The position numbers and the translations under genes are program-made. DNA of 64,000 bases, from assembly GCA_903855985.1 (NCBI GenBank), contig CAIOAO010000074.1:224211-288210 (forward strand), read 5' to 3'. Of the stretch, positions 44,610 through 53,111 are shown piece by piece (the stretch's first letter is position 1; each line of letters starts with the position of its first letter). The DNA comes from an uncultured Opitutia bacterium (lineage in GTDB: Bacteria; Verrucomicrobiota; Verrucomicrobiia; Opitutales; Opitutaceae). The notes beneath the pieces were generated by a model, which saw nothing but the letters and a program-made list of their open reading frames with translations, ran no database searches and was not told the origin of the DNA.

Positions 44610-45587
44610 ATGACCACCACCACTCCCGCGCAACACCGCCAGGCCATCTGGATGCTGCTGCTGGGCAATCTGCTGTGGGGGGTGAGCTTCCCGCTGATCA
44701 AGTCGCTCGTGCTCCTGCAGGAGCGCCTCGTGCCCGGCGGCAGCTCCTGGTTCATCACCGCCTCCACGCTGCTGCCGCGGTTCACGTTCGGCGTACTGGT
44801 GCTCGGGGCGATCTGCTTCCAGGCCCTGCGCACGCTGACCCGCAGCGAGCTCCGGCAGGGCCTCGGGTTGGGGGTCTTCGCGACGGCGGGGATGATCTTC
44901 CAGAACGACGGGCTGCAGTTCATCTCGGCCTCCACGTCCGCGTTTCTCACCCAGTTCTACTGCATCATGATCCCGGCCTGGCTGGCGCTGCGTGCGCGGC
45001 GGAGTCCGTCGTGGATCGTGTGGCTGTGCGGCGCGCTGGCGCTGGCGGGCATGGCGGTGCTGGCGCGGCTCGACTGGCATGATCTTAAACTCGGGCGCGG
45101 CGAACTGGAGACGCTGATCAGTTCCGTTTTCTACATGGGCCAGATCCTGTGGCTGGGCCGGCCCGAGTTTACCGCCAACCGCGCGCTGCCCGTCACCACG
45201 CTGATGTTTGCCGTGCTGGCCGCCGGATCAGGCGTGATGTCGCTCGCGCTGGCGCCGGTGGGCGCGCCCATGCTGGCGCTGTGGAGCGACCCGACGTGGC
45301 TGGGCTTCACGCTGATCCTGACGACGGTCTGCACGCTCGCGGCGTTCACCATCATGAACAAGTGGCAGCCGTTCATCACGACGACGGAGGCGGGCCTGCT
45401 GTACTGCTCCGAGCCGGTGTTCACGGCGATGCTGGCGCTGATCCTGCCGGCATGGTTTTCGCTCTGGGGCGGGCTGGATTACCGGAATGAAACCCTCGGC
45501 GTGAACCTGCTGGTCGGCGGCGGGCTGATCACGCTGGCGAACGGGTTGATCCAGCTGAAGCCCCGGCGCGCGCCGGCCCCCGCATGA
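44610..45587 (+). CDS. DMT superfamily transporter (EamA), first of a tandem pair
   Basis: The 325-residue protein has ten hydrophobic helices in two EamA repeats, with LLGNLLWGVSFPLIKSLVLL at the N-terminus, a stretch starting NDGLQFISASTSAFLTQFY, and TTEAGLLYCSEPVFTAMLAL. It closely matches the next gene (for example TEAGLLY and NLLVGGGLITLANGLIQ), so the two arose by tandem duplication. EamA proteins move amino acids, nucleosides or sugars; the substrate is unknown. The stop overlaps the next start by 4 bp. Confidence 0.9.
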   Translation: MTTTTPAQHRQAIWMLLLGNLLWGVSFPLIKSLVLLQERLVPGGSSWFITASTLLPRFTFGVLVLGAICFQALRTLTRSELRQGLGLGVFATAGMIFQNDGLQFISASTSAFLTQFYCIMIPAWLALRARRSPSWIVWLCGALALAGMAVLARLDWHDLKLGRGELETLISSVFYMGQILWLGRPEFTANRALPVTTLMFAVLAAGSGVMSLALAPVGAPMLALWSDPTWLGFTLILTTVCTLAAFTIMNKWQPFITTTEAGLLYCSEPVFTAMLALILPAWFSLWGGLDYRNETLGVNLLVGGGLITLANGLIQLKPRRAPAPA

Positions 45588-46546
45588 AACCCCCGGCGCG
45601 GCATACGACCGCCTTGGCGGTGCTGAGTGTGATCACGGTGTTCACCGGCGGGAGCTTTGTGCTCTTCAAGGCCTCGGTGCTGTCCCAGCTGCCGTTTGCG
45701 ACCGGGGAGAGCACGTGGTTCATCGCGGCGCACAATCTCGTCCCGCGGTTTGCCCTCGGCACGCTCTGCCTGATCGCGTGGTTTCGCGGCCGCGCGCTGC
45801 AGCTGACCCGGACGGAATGGAAGCAGGCGGTATTCATGGCGGTGATGTCGTTTTTGGGTTGCATGCTGCAGACCGACGGCCTGCAGCGCACGTCCGCGGC
45901 GACCACGGCGTTTCTCAGCCAGTTCTATGTCATCCTGATCCCGCTCTGGCTGGCGCTGGTGCATCGCAAGCGGCCCACCTGGACCATGGTGGGCGCCATC
46001 GGACTCGTGCTGGCGGGCATGGCGGTGCTGGCGAAATTTGACTGGCACACGTTCCGCATCGGCCGCGGCGAGGCGGAGGTGCTGCTCTCGACGGTGTTTT
46101 TCTCGCTGCTCCTCTGCTCGCTGAACTGGCCGGCGTTTGCGGGCAACCGCGCCGAGTGCACCTCGACGGGCATGTTCATGATCGAGGGGGTGATGTTTGC
46201 GGTGGTGAGCGTGGCCGTGGTGCGTGAGCCGGCGCACCTGGTCACGCCGTTCACGTCCCCGGGCTGGCTCGCGCTCATGGTCGCGGCGACGGTGCTGGGC
46301 ACGGCGGCGCCGTTTGTGCTGATCAACCACTGGCAGCGCTTTATCACGGCGACGGAGGCCGGGCTGCTCTACAGCTTCGGTCCGGTGGTGGCGGCACTGG
46401 CGGAGGTGTTCATCCCGGCGCAGTTCTCACGCCTCGTGGGGATCGATTATCCGAACCAGCCGATCACGGTGACGCTGCTCGTGGGCGGAGCCCTCATCCT
46501 TGCGGCGAACGCACTGATCCAGTTCTGGCCGCAGGAGAAGGCGTGA
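45584..46546 (+). CDS. DMT superfamily transporter (EamA), second of a tandem pair
   Basis: The 320-residue protein mirrors its neighbour: ten helices, LQRTSAATTAFLSQFYVIL, ATEAGLLYSFGPVVAALAEV and TLLVGGALILAANALIQF. Because the stop and start codons overlap (ATGA), the two proteins are probably made in equal amounts and could act as a pair. This does not require a heterodimer; EamA proteins can work alone or as dimers. Confidence 0.9.
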   Translation: MKPPARHTTALAVLSVITVFTGGSFVLFKASVLSQLPFATGESTWFIAAHNLVPRFALGTLCLIAWFRGRALQLTRTEWKQAVFMAVMSFLGCMLQTDGLQRTSAATTAFLSQFYVILIPLWLALVHRKRPTWTMVGAIGLVLAGMAVLAKFDWHTFRIGRGEAEVLLSTVFFSLLLCSLNWPAFAGNRAECTSTGMFMIEGVMFAVVSVAVVREPAHLVTPFTSPGWLALMVAATVLGTAAPFVLINHWQRFITATEAGLLYSFGPVVAALAEVFIPAQFSRLVGIDYPNQPITVTLLVGGALILAANALIQFWPQEKA

Positions 46547-46624
46547 CGGTTGGGTCAGTCGTCGGCTGGCAGGCGCCCGGGAACCCAGACGCGATCGAAC
46601 TCGCGACCGACGTTCCGATCCAAC

Positions 46625-46641
46625 GTAACCCAATAGGTTAC
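46625..46641. repeat. Third copy of the GTAACC-N5-GGTTAC palindrome, on a stop codon
   Basis: The 17 bp GTAACCCAATAGGTTAC equal the core of the HTH-cassette palindromes, including the spacer. The outer GT and AC are missing. The TAA stop codon of the minus-strand transporter gene (46638-46640) lies inside its right arm. Confidence 0.85.
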
Positions 46642-47501
46642 TTTTCCCCCAGCGGCACGGGCAGCCGCGGCGTGCGGATGGCGGCGACGGCGCGGAAGGT
46701 GACCGCCCCGAGCACGAGCGTGCCGCCGAGCAGCGCGAGCAGGCCGGGGCGTTCCCCGAAGCACAGCAGCACCCAGAGCGGGTTGATGATCGGCTCGATG
46801 ACCGGGATGATCACGGCCTCGAGGGCGGTGACGTGTTTGATGGCCTTGGCGTAGAACCGGTACGACAGCCCGAGCTGCACGACGCCGAGAACGAACAACA
46901 GGCCCCAGCCCCGCGCGGGCAGGGCGGGGGCGGTAACGAGGGCGGGCAGGCCGATGGCGAACGCGAGGAGGTTGCCGAGGATGATGGATTCGACGGCGGA
47001 TCCGTCCTTCTGCTTGCGGAGGAGCATCACGCACACGGCGAAGCTGATACCGCTGAAGGTGCCGACGAGGTTGCCGAGGACGCTGATCCACCGGAGTTCG
47101 TTGGCGAAAAACAGGCTCATGCCGCCCAGCGCGACGACGATCGCCCACTTGTCGGCGCGCGACGGCCGCTCGTGGAGCAGCCACGCGCCGAGCAGGGCGA
47201 CCCAAATGGGCGCGGTGTACTGGAGCAGGATGGCGTTGGCGGCGGTCGTGAGCTTGTTGGCGATGACAAACGTGACCGTGCACGACGCGTAGGCGAGGGC
47301 GGCGCCCACCTGCACGCGGGACCAGGTGAATTTTAGCCCTCGGGTCGTGGCGACGAGGAAGAGCGCCGCGATGATCCCGCGCCCGCCCGAGACGGCCAGC
47401 GCCGGCCATTCGAGCCCCTTGATCAGCACGCCGGCGAGGCTCCACAGCAGGGCCGCGATGAGCAGCTGGCCGACGGCGCGCGTGTGATCGGGGTTTTTCA
47501 C
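46638..47501 (-). CDS. DMT superfamily transporter (EamA), unpaired
   Basis: The 287-residue protein has ten helices (LLIAALLWSLAGVLIKGLEW, AILLQYTAPIWVALLGAWLL, VIIPVIEPIINPLWVLL) and the EamA double repeat. It is only distantly related to the tandem pair opposite. The GTG start at 47501 (VKNPDHTRAVGQLLIAALL) was chosen because it begins just before the first helix; a TTG 17 codons upstream is possible. Its stop codon is inside a 17-bp palindrome shared with the HTH cassette. Confidence 0.88.
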   Translation of the reverse strand: MKNPDHTRAVGQLLIAALLWSLAGVLIKGLEWPALAVSGGRGIIAALFLVATTRGLKFTWSRVQVGAALAYASCTVTFVIANKLTTAANAILLQYTAPIWVALLGAWLLHERPSRADKWAIVVALGGMSLFFANELRWISVLGNLVGTFSGISFAVCVMLLRKQKDGSAVESIILGNLLAFAIGLPALVTAPALPARGWGLLFVLGVVQLGLSYRFYAKAIKHVTALEAVIIPVIEPIINPLWVLLCFGERPGLLALLGGTLVLGAVTFRAVAAIRTPRLPVPLGEK

Positions 47502-47563
47502 GCCAGAAGCGGATGCCCGGAAGCGGTCACGGGCGCACGCTGAAAATGGCAAGGCCGACCGCT

Positions 47564-47812
47564 TTAGCGCGTCGGACAGGGTTCACTGCGAATCACGCGA
47601 ACGGTCGATGCCGGGCTCTTCATCAGCTTGGCGGCCGGGCGAACCGGCCGGCGGACGAGTTCACCGCCACAGTTGGGGCAGATGAAGCGGAGTTTGTTCG
47701 TGGCGCACGCGAGACAGAACGTGCACTCGAAGGTGCAGATGTAGGCTTCCTTCGAGTCGGGCTGAAGATTGCGGTCGCAGCACTCGCAGTTGGGTCGGAG
47801 TTCCAAGGCCAT
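47564..47812 (-). CDS. DUF1272 zinc-ribbon-like protein
   Basis: The 82-residue protein matches DUF1272: MALELRPNCECCDRNLQPDS, then CTFECTFCLACATNKL and CPNCGGELVRRP. The six or more cysteines in CxxC-type pairs suggest two zinc-binding ribbons. The family is widespread, cytoplasmic and uncharacterised. Its start lies 75 bp from the dsbD gene and its stop about 60 bp from the EamA start on the same strand. Confidence 0.9.
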   Translation of the reverse strand: MALELRPNCECCDRNLQPDSKEAYICTFECTFCLACATNKLRFICPNCGGELVRRPVRPAAKLMKSPASTVRVIRSEPCPTR

Positions 47813-47821
47813 GGGGATGAA

Positions 47822-47851
47822 GCGATCAGCTGTCAGCGGTCAGCTTTCAGC
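47822..47851. repeat. Short tandem TCAGC-type repeats
   Basis: GATCAGCTGTCAGCGGTCAG continues as CTTTCAGC, four near copies of a TCAGCNG heptamer. It is an intergenic tract between the DUF1272 and dsbD genes. A comparable TGAAAGTTG tract lies at 54783-54818. Confidence 0.6.
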
Positions 47852-47887
47852 ATGGGCGCATCATGGCCGCGGCGTTGCCGCTGGCAA

Positions 47888-50068
47888 TCACGGCGTCTTC
47901 AGCGCGTCGAGGACGATGCCGGGGGTGAGGAGCTCGGGGAGGATTGTGGGGGCGTCCTGGCCGGGCTTCCAGATGAGGTTGAAGGGGACGGCGCTGCGCT
48001 GGTACTTCGCGAGTTCGGCGGTGATCGCGGGGTCCTGGTTGGTCCAGTCGCCGCGGAGGGTGACGATGTTCAGGGCCTTGAACTTCTTCAGCACCTCGTC
48101 GTTGTGGAACACGAGCTTCTTGTTCGCCTGGCAGGTCGCACACCAGCGGGCGGTGAAGTCCACGTAGACGATCCGGTTCTCGGCGCGCAGCTTCGCGACG
48201 GTTTCGGGGCTCCATTTTTCCCAAACGACCTCGGGCGCACCGGAGGCGGACGCGGCGGCACTCTTGGCGGCGGCGTTCTGCGGCCAGCCGAGCCAGCTGC
48301 CGGCGGCGAGCAGGACGAGCAGGCCGATCACGCCGAACCGGGCGCGTCCGGCGGAGGCGCCGGGGGCGTTCCACCGGCCGTAGACCCACACGCCCATCGC
48401 GATGAGCACGAGGCCGAACAGCACGTTCTGGAAGGTCTCATCCCCGGTCTGGCCGGCGAGCACCCAGATCAGGTAGCCGACCGTGGCATAGAGCGGGAAG
48501 GCCATGAACTGCTTGAACGTTTCCATCCACGCGCCGGGCCGGGGCAACACCTTCACCGCGGCGGGGAAAATCGAGAGCATCAGGTAGGGCAGCGACAGTC
48601 CGACCGCGATGGCGGTGAAGATGGCGAAAGACTCCAGGGTGGAGAGCGCCAGCGCCGCCCCGAGGGCGGGGGCGAGGAAGGGGGCCGAGCAGGGCGTCGC
48701 GACGACGGTGGCGAGCACGCCGGTGAAGAACGAGCCGGCAAGGCCGGACTTGGTCTGGAGTTCGCCGCCGACGGAGGTGGCGCTGAGGCCGATTTCAAAC
48801 ACGCCGCTCATGTTCATGCCGAACACCAGCATCGCGGCGGCGAGGACAAAGACGAAGGCGGGCGACTGCAGCTGGAAGCCCCAGCCGAGGTGGCTGCCGC
48901 CGGCGCGGAGGATGGCGAGGACGCCGGCGAGGGTCCAAAACGAGAGCAGCACGCCGAGGGCGAACATCAGGCCGTGCGCAATGACCTTGCCGCGCTCGTG
49001 ACCGGACTGGTTGACGAAACCGAGGATCTTGATGCCCAGCACCGGGAAGACGCAGGGCATCAGGTTCAGGATCATGCCGCCGACGAGGGCGAGCAGGAGG
49101 GTGCCGCCGAGACTACTGGCGGGCGGCGGGGTCGTGGGTGACCCGCCGACGCCCGGCTTCGGCGAGGTGAGGGGCTTGACGGTGAGGGGTGCCGTGGTGG
49201 CAGCGAGCGGGACGTCCACACGGAGGCCGCGGAGGGAGCCGTCGGCGAGCCAGCCGGATTCGGAGGTGAGAACGCCGAGGAGTTTCGTCGCGTCCTTCGG
49301 CGCATCGGCCGCCAGGGGAACGGTGACCGTGTAGTGTCCGCGGCCATCGTCGGTGGCGGTTTGCGGCTGGTCGAAAGCGGTGAGGTTGTCGTCGGAGAAG
49401 AAGTAGAGGTTCTTGGGGAGGGGCCTTTCGACAGGCTCAGGACGACCGGCGGCTGAGGCGCCGGTCGGCGCCACTGTGATCGTGACGTTCTTGGCGTCGC
49501 GCGAGGCGGTGACATTCCAGCCGGCCTCGGCGCGGGGCAGGCCGGCGACGGTGGCGCGGACCTTTTCGCCCCACTTGGCGTCGGGCGCGGGCGCGCCGGC
49601 GGCGACGGGCAGGGAGAGTTTCACGGTGGCCTCACCGGGGACGCAGAGTTCGTCGCACATCAGCCAGTTGGCGTCGGCGGAAAGCTCGACGGTGGTGTCG
49701 GGCTTGAGATCGGCGGGCGGGGTGATCGTGACCGGGAGAAAGAGTTCCGCCTCGTAGCCGTTGCCGATGATGCCGCCGGAGCCGTCCTTCAGCAGATGGG
49801 GCGCGGGCCACTGGATGTCGCTGGCGGTAAATCCCGGGGGCAGATGCCACGCCAGCGTGGTGGACAAGCCGGTGCCGGGGTTGGTCCAGTAGGTGTGCCA
49901 GTGCGGGTCGTGCACGAAGCGCAGGGCGACCGTGAAGGGTTTGCCGGGCTGGATGGAGGCGTCAGCGGCGACCAGCGCAGCCTTCACGTGGGAATCCGCG
50001 GCCCGGGAAAGCGGGAGCAACGAGGCGAGGCTGAGGACGCAAAGGCTGAACAGTCGGGGCAACTTCAT
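47888..50068 (-). CDS. dsbD: DsbD/ScsB-type thiol:disulfide interchange protein
   Basis: The 726-residue protein has a signal peptide (LSLASLLPLSRA), an N-terminal DsbC-like periplasmic domain (residues 25-300, WLMCDELCVPGEATVKL), eight membrane helices with the two redox Cys segments NLMPCVFPVLGIKI and VATPCSAPFLAPALG, and a C-terminal thioredoxin domain (VDFTARWCATCQANKK). It carries electrons from cytoplasmic thioredoxin to periplasmic disulfide reductants. Near residues 210-220 an in-frame REP-like sequence adds RPEPVERP, probably a tolerated loop insertion. The gene is monocistronic. Confidence 0.93.
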   Translation of the reverse strand: MKLPRLFSLCVLSLASLLPLSRAADSHVKAALVAADASIQPGKPFTVALRFVHDPHWHTYWTNPGTGLSTTLAWHLPPGFTASDIQWPAPHLLKDGSGGIIGNGYEAELFLPVTITPPADLKPDTTVELSADANWLMCDELCVPGEATVKLSLPVAAGAPAPDAKWGEKVRATVAGLPRAEAGWNVTASRDAKNVTITVAPTGASAAGRPEPVERPLPKNLYFFSDDNLTAFDQPQTATDDGRGHYTVTVPLAADAPKDATKLLGVLTSESGWLADGSLRGLRVDVPLAATTAPLTVKPLTSPKPGVGGSPTTPPPASSLGGTLLLALVGGMILNLMPCVFPVLGIKILGFVNQSGHERGKVIAHGLMFALGVLLSFWTLAGVLAILRAGGSHLGWGFQLQSPAFVFVLAAAMLVFGMNMSGVFEIGLSATSVGGELQTKSGLAGSFFTGVLATVVATPCSAPFLAPALGAALALSTLESFAIFTAIAVGLSLPYLMLSIFPAAVKVLPRPGAWMETFKQFMAFPLYATVGYLIWVLAGQTGDETFQNVLFGLVLIAMGVWVYGRWNAPGASAGRARFGVIGLLVLLAAGSWLGWPQNAAAKSAAASASGAPEVVWEKWSPETVAKLRAENRIVYVDFTARWCATCQANKKLVFHNDEVLKKFKALNIVTLRGDWTNQDPAITAELAKYQRSAVPFNLIWKPGQDAPTILPELLTPGIVLDALKTP
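49424..49449. repeat. REP-like palindrome inside dsbD
   Basis: CCTTTCGACAGGCTCAGGAC continues as GACCGG. It carries the core CGACAGGCTCAGG, and the opposite strand encodes the RPEPVERP loop of DsbD. This core is a common form of REP-type repeats in many bacterial genomes. Confidence 0.8.
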
Positions 50069-50305
50069 GGTGGAGAGAATGGTGAGAGGCGGGGGTCAAC
50101 GCAAAGATTCCCCGCAAAGTCACGCAAGCAGGCAATTGTAAGAGGAAAGTAAGAAGCAGTGGATTTCATCCCGGGTGATTTTTCCCACGAAAGAATGCGA
50201 ATCAGCGCGGATGTCAGGCGGCAAATGGGTCATTTCTTGAACCGCCCAGAGGGACAATCCGGGCTCGCATTTATTCACCTCAACCCGCGGTGGAAAAATT
50301 ACACT
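50069..50305. other. Intergenic region with simple repeat remnants
   Basis: It contains short near-repeats (CGCAAAG followed by CCGCAAAG and ACGCAAG), an AT-rich patch and no gene. The section from 50160 to 50300 shows nothing I can assign. It is less GC-rich than the genes around it and may hold the dsbD promoter. Confidence 0.4.
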
Positions 50306-51001
50306 TCACGCCCGCCGGGTGATATGCGCGATGAGCAGCGTGTAGAACACGAGCACAAGATCGAAAAGCGGGAGCTGCAAGGACAGCGGCAGCGCGTAGA
50401 TCAGGCAGGTGAGCGGCACCCAGAGTCCGAGGTTGGCCAGCAGGGAGGGCAGGATGTGCCGTCGGTACCAGTGCCCGGCGCGAAAATCCGCCCGCAGCGG
50501 CGCCCAGCGGAAACCCGCCGCATGCCAGGCATAGGCCAAGACCGTGACGACCACGGCCCAGATGGGGCAATAGACGGCCTGGTCGAGGAACACCTTGATG
50601 GCGACCGTCCGCACCTGGGTATCGTTGCCCACGCTCCAGGCAAGAAACCGGTACCAGTAGTCCAGTTCCAATCCCTTGGCGGCCCAGAACAGGGTGAAGA
50701 ACACAAAACTTTTCCATGTGTAACCGGCGCGCGTCGCCGGGTTGAGGCGGAGGTAGACGAACGGCAGAACCCCGCCGCAGAGGGCGGTTGCGAGGACGGG
50801 AAACAACAGCCCGGTTCGTCCGCGCAGCGCGGTCAGTTGCTCGAACACTGCGCGGGTCGGCGGGTGCCAGTAGTACGCCAGCACCAGCGCCAAGGCGACT
50901 GACTGCAAGATGAGGCCGGGGACGAGATTGGCGCGCGCCGCCCGCAGCCCGGCGCGCCACGGGGCTTCATGAGGAGTCAAAACAGGCGAATTTTCAGACA
51001 T
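50306..51001 (-). CDS. Four-helix membrane protein resembling Mpv17/PMP22
   Basis: The 231-residue protein has at least five hydrophobic segments and the block KVFLDQAVYCPIWAVVVTVL, similar to the KxxxDQxxxxP signature of Mpv17/PMP22 proteins. It also has WYRRHILPSLLANLGLWVPL, like the conserved NYxxWP..Q region. In eukaryotes Mpv17 forms channels in mitochondrial and peroxisomal membranes; bacterial counterparts are uncharacterised. The family call is by motif resemblance only. The ATG at 51001 was chosen over a frame that runs back through GC-rich leader sequence. Confidence 0.5.
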   Translation of the reverse strand: MSENSPVLTPHEAPWRAGLRAARANLVPGLILQSVALALVLAYYWHPPTRAVFEQLTALRGRTGLLFPVLATALCGGVLPFVYLRLNPATRAGYTWKSFVFFTLFWAAKGLELDYWYRFLAWSVGNDTQVRTVAIKVFLDQAVYCPIWAVVVTVLAYAWHAAGFRWAPLRADFRAGHWYRRHILPSLLANLGLWVPLTCLIYALPLSLQLPLFDLVLVFYTLLIAHITRRA

Positions 51002-51200
51002 GAACTGGCCAGGATGAGGAAAGCTGGCGGGGCACGCCAGAGTGTTTTGCCCGCGATCCCCGGTGGCATCCCCCCCCGCCACCCCCGGGCGTTTTGGACT
51101 TTGTCAGGCAATCCGTCACCCTCCGGCCGTGGGTTGGTTCCGCTGGGCCCGTGGCAATCTCATTGCCGGCCGTGGGTCGGCGCGCCAAGGCTCCGCGGTC

Positions 51201-51998
51201 ATGAACACCCACCTGAACACGCAGCAGATTGAGCATTACCGCCGCGAAGGTTTTGCGGTGCACGAAAACCTGCTGACCAAGGCCGAGCTCACGGAACTGC
51301 GGGCCGCGGTGGATGAGGCGGTGGCGGCGCTCGGCAAGAAGAAGGTCGCGGGCGGCGAGCACACGGGGGAGGACGGCGACGGTTATTACGACCGCGTGTT
51401 CACGCAGAAGCTGAATCTCTGGAAGATCAGCCCCGTCATCAAACGCTTCATGCTCGGGCCGGAGATCGGCCGCATGGTGTGCGAGCTGGCGGGGGTGCCG
51501 GCGATGCGGCTGTGGCACGACCAGGCGCTCATCAAGGAACCGTTTGGCAATCCCACCGGCTGGCATCTCGACGACCCGTATTGGTCATTCTTCTCCCGCG
51601 ATGCCATCAGCATCTGGATCGCGCTCGACAACGCCACGCTGGAGAATGGCTGCCTCTATTACGTGCCGGGCTCGCAGCAGATCGCGGATTACCGCAACTC
51701 CGGCATCGGCGAGAACATCGCCGACCTCTTCAATGTTTACCCGCAGTTCAAGGCCATGGGTACCGTGGCGACGCCGGTGGCGGCGGGCGGATGCGTGTTT
51801 CACAACGGCCTGACGGCGCACGGCGCCGGCGCGAACATGACCAACGGCCGCCGCCGGGCGATGACTGCCGGCTACATGCCGGACGGCAGCACCTTCAACG
51901 GCCAGCAGAACATCATGCCCGACCGCCTGTTCAAGGCCGCGAAGCTCGGCGACGTCCTCAACAACGACACCGAGAACCCCCGCGTCTGGCCGGTTTAA
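51201..51998 (+). CDS. Phytanoyl-CoA dioxygenase (PhyH) family oxygenase
   Basis: The 265-residue Fe(II)/2-oxoglutarate enzyme has the H-x-D facial-triad part in GWHLDDPYWSFF (His122, Asp124). The distal His (His207 in FHNGLTAHGAG) and the Arg in NGRRRAM, which would bind 2-oxoglutarate, are present. PhyH proteins hydroxylate fatty acyl-CoA, ectoine precursors, phosphonates or other small molecules. The substrate is not predictable from context. Its stop overlaps the convergent haemoglobin gene by 4 bp. Confidence 0.88.
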   Translation: MNTHLNTQQIEHYRREGFAVHENLLTKAELTELRAAVDEAVAALGKKKVAGGEHTGEDGDGYYDRVFTQKLNLWKISPVIKRFMLGPEIGRMVCELAGVPAMRLWHDQALIKEPFGNPTGWHLDDPYWSFFSRDAISIWIALDNATLENGCLYYVPGSQQIADYRNSGIGENIADLFNVYPQFKAMGTVATPVAAGGCVFHNGLTAHGAGANMTNGRRRAMTAGYMPDGSTFNGQQNIMPDRLFKAAKLGDVLNNDTENPRVWPV

Positions 51999-52414
51999 GG
52001 AGCGTCCGGCCGGGCCGGCCGGTGGGCCGCATCGAGGGCGATCATCTGACGCAGGCGCTGGCCGATGGTTTCGGCGACGGTGATCATTTCGGCCGCTTCG
52101 GCCGGCGCGAGCCGGGCGCGACAATGCCGCGCCCACAGGCCCAGCCACGCGGCAAAGTGCCGTTCCTCCAGGCCGAGGGGAAAATGCTTCATGGGCATCC
52201 CGCCGCCGTACCGGGCCGGACCGCCGGTGACGCCCGACCAGAAGTCGGCGATTTTTTCCAAATGAGCCGGCCAGTCCGAGATGTGCGCGGTGAAGATCGG
52301 CCCGATCTCGGTCTGCTGGCGCACATCGGCATAAAAATACCGCAGCAACTCCAACAGCGATGTACGCCCGCCGATGCGGTCGAACAACGAGGAGACGGGA
52401 GGGGGGATGCTCAT
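51995..52414 (-). CDS. Truncated haemoglobin (group III-like)
   Basis: The 139-residue globin has LFDRIGGRTSLLELLRYFYA at the start, WPAHLEKIADFWSGVTGG, and the heme-side block GMPMKHFPLGLEERHFAAWL in which His77 is the probable proximal ligand and His86 with Trp90 fit the family pattern. Truncated globins bind O2 or NO in oxidative or nitrosative stress. It has no obvious functional link to the PhyH gene opposite. It is 5 bp downstream of the cyclo-ligase gene on the same strand, so the two are probably in one operon. Confidence 0.85.
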   Translation of the reverse strand: MSIPPPVSSLFDRIGGRTSLLELLRYFYADVRQQTEIGPIFTAHISDWPAHLEKIADFWSGVTGGPARYGGGMPMKHFPLGLEERHFAAWLGLWARHCRARLAPAEAAEMITVAETIGQRLRQMIALDAAHRPARPDAP

Positions 52415-52419
52415 GCCGG

Positions 52420-53088
52420 TTATTTCTGCCGGCGGGGCAGGCCGCGGGCGGTGGCAATCTGAGTTGCGCGCAGGGCACACGCCGCGGCGTCGATCCGGCG
52501 CATGGATTCCGCTTCGACGGCGTGGATGCCGGCCTCGGTGACGACGAAATCCATCGGAATGTCATGGGGCTGCGCGTGGATCGTGGGGATCCGGGACAGT
52601 TCATGCGCGAGGCAGATCTTGAGCGGCTGCGGCGCCAGGGTCGCCAGGGTGCGGTCGAAATACCCGCCGCCATAACCCAACCGCCAGCCCTGTTCGCTGA
52701 AACCAACGGCCGGGACGAGCACGGCGTCGGGCAGCAGCACAGGCGTGCCCTCGGGCATGGGAATGCCCAGCGATCCCGCTTTCATCGGGGCGCCGGGCCA
52801 CCATTCGCGAAACTCCAGCGGCTGGCCCTTGGCGATGACCGCGGGCAGCACCACGCGGGTGCCGTGCTCCCGCAACTGGTGAATCAGCGGCCGCGGATCC
52901 ACCTCGCCCTTGTAGGGCCAGCAGAAGCCGACGACCAGGCCGCGCAGCAGCGGGAACCCGGTCTCAAGCCAAGTGGTGATCGCGTCGTTCCAGACCGCGC
53001 GCTCCCCGGGCGTGCTCGCTTGGCGGCGGGCCAGCAGCGCCGCCCGCTGGTCCTGGCGCCACTGTTTCAGGTCGGCGGGGTTTTCCAT
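52420..53088 (-). CDS. 5-formyltetrahydrofolate cyclo-ligase
   Basis: This enzyme converts 5-formyl-THF to 5,10-methenyl-THF using ATP. The 222-residue protein has the family blocks FCWPYKGEVDPRPLI, LLPDAVLVPAVGFSEQGWRL, and the ATP-site YGGGYFDRTL. The N-terminal basic helix (LKQWRQDQRAALLARRQAS) is also typical. It lies 23 bp after the cupin gene and 5 bp before the globin gene, all on the minus strand. Confidence 0.94.
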   Translation of the reverse strand: MENPADLKQWRQDQRAALLARRQASTPGERAVWNDAITTWLETGFPLLRGLVVGFCWPYKGEVDPRPLIHQLREHGTRVVLPAVIAKGQPLEFREWWPGAPMKAGSLGIPMPEGTPVLLPDAVLVPAVGFSEQGWRLGYGGGYFDRTLATLAPQPLKICLAHELSRIPTIHAQPHDIPMDFVVTEAGIHAVEAESMRRIDAAACALRATQIATARGLPRRQK

Positions 53089-53111
53089 GCAGCTTGAGTC
53101 TCGCCGGTTGA

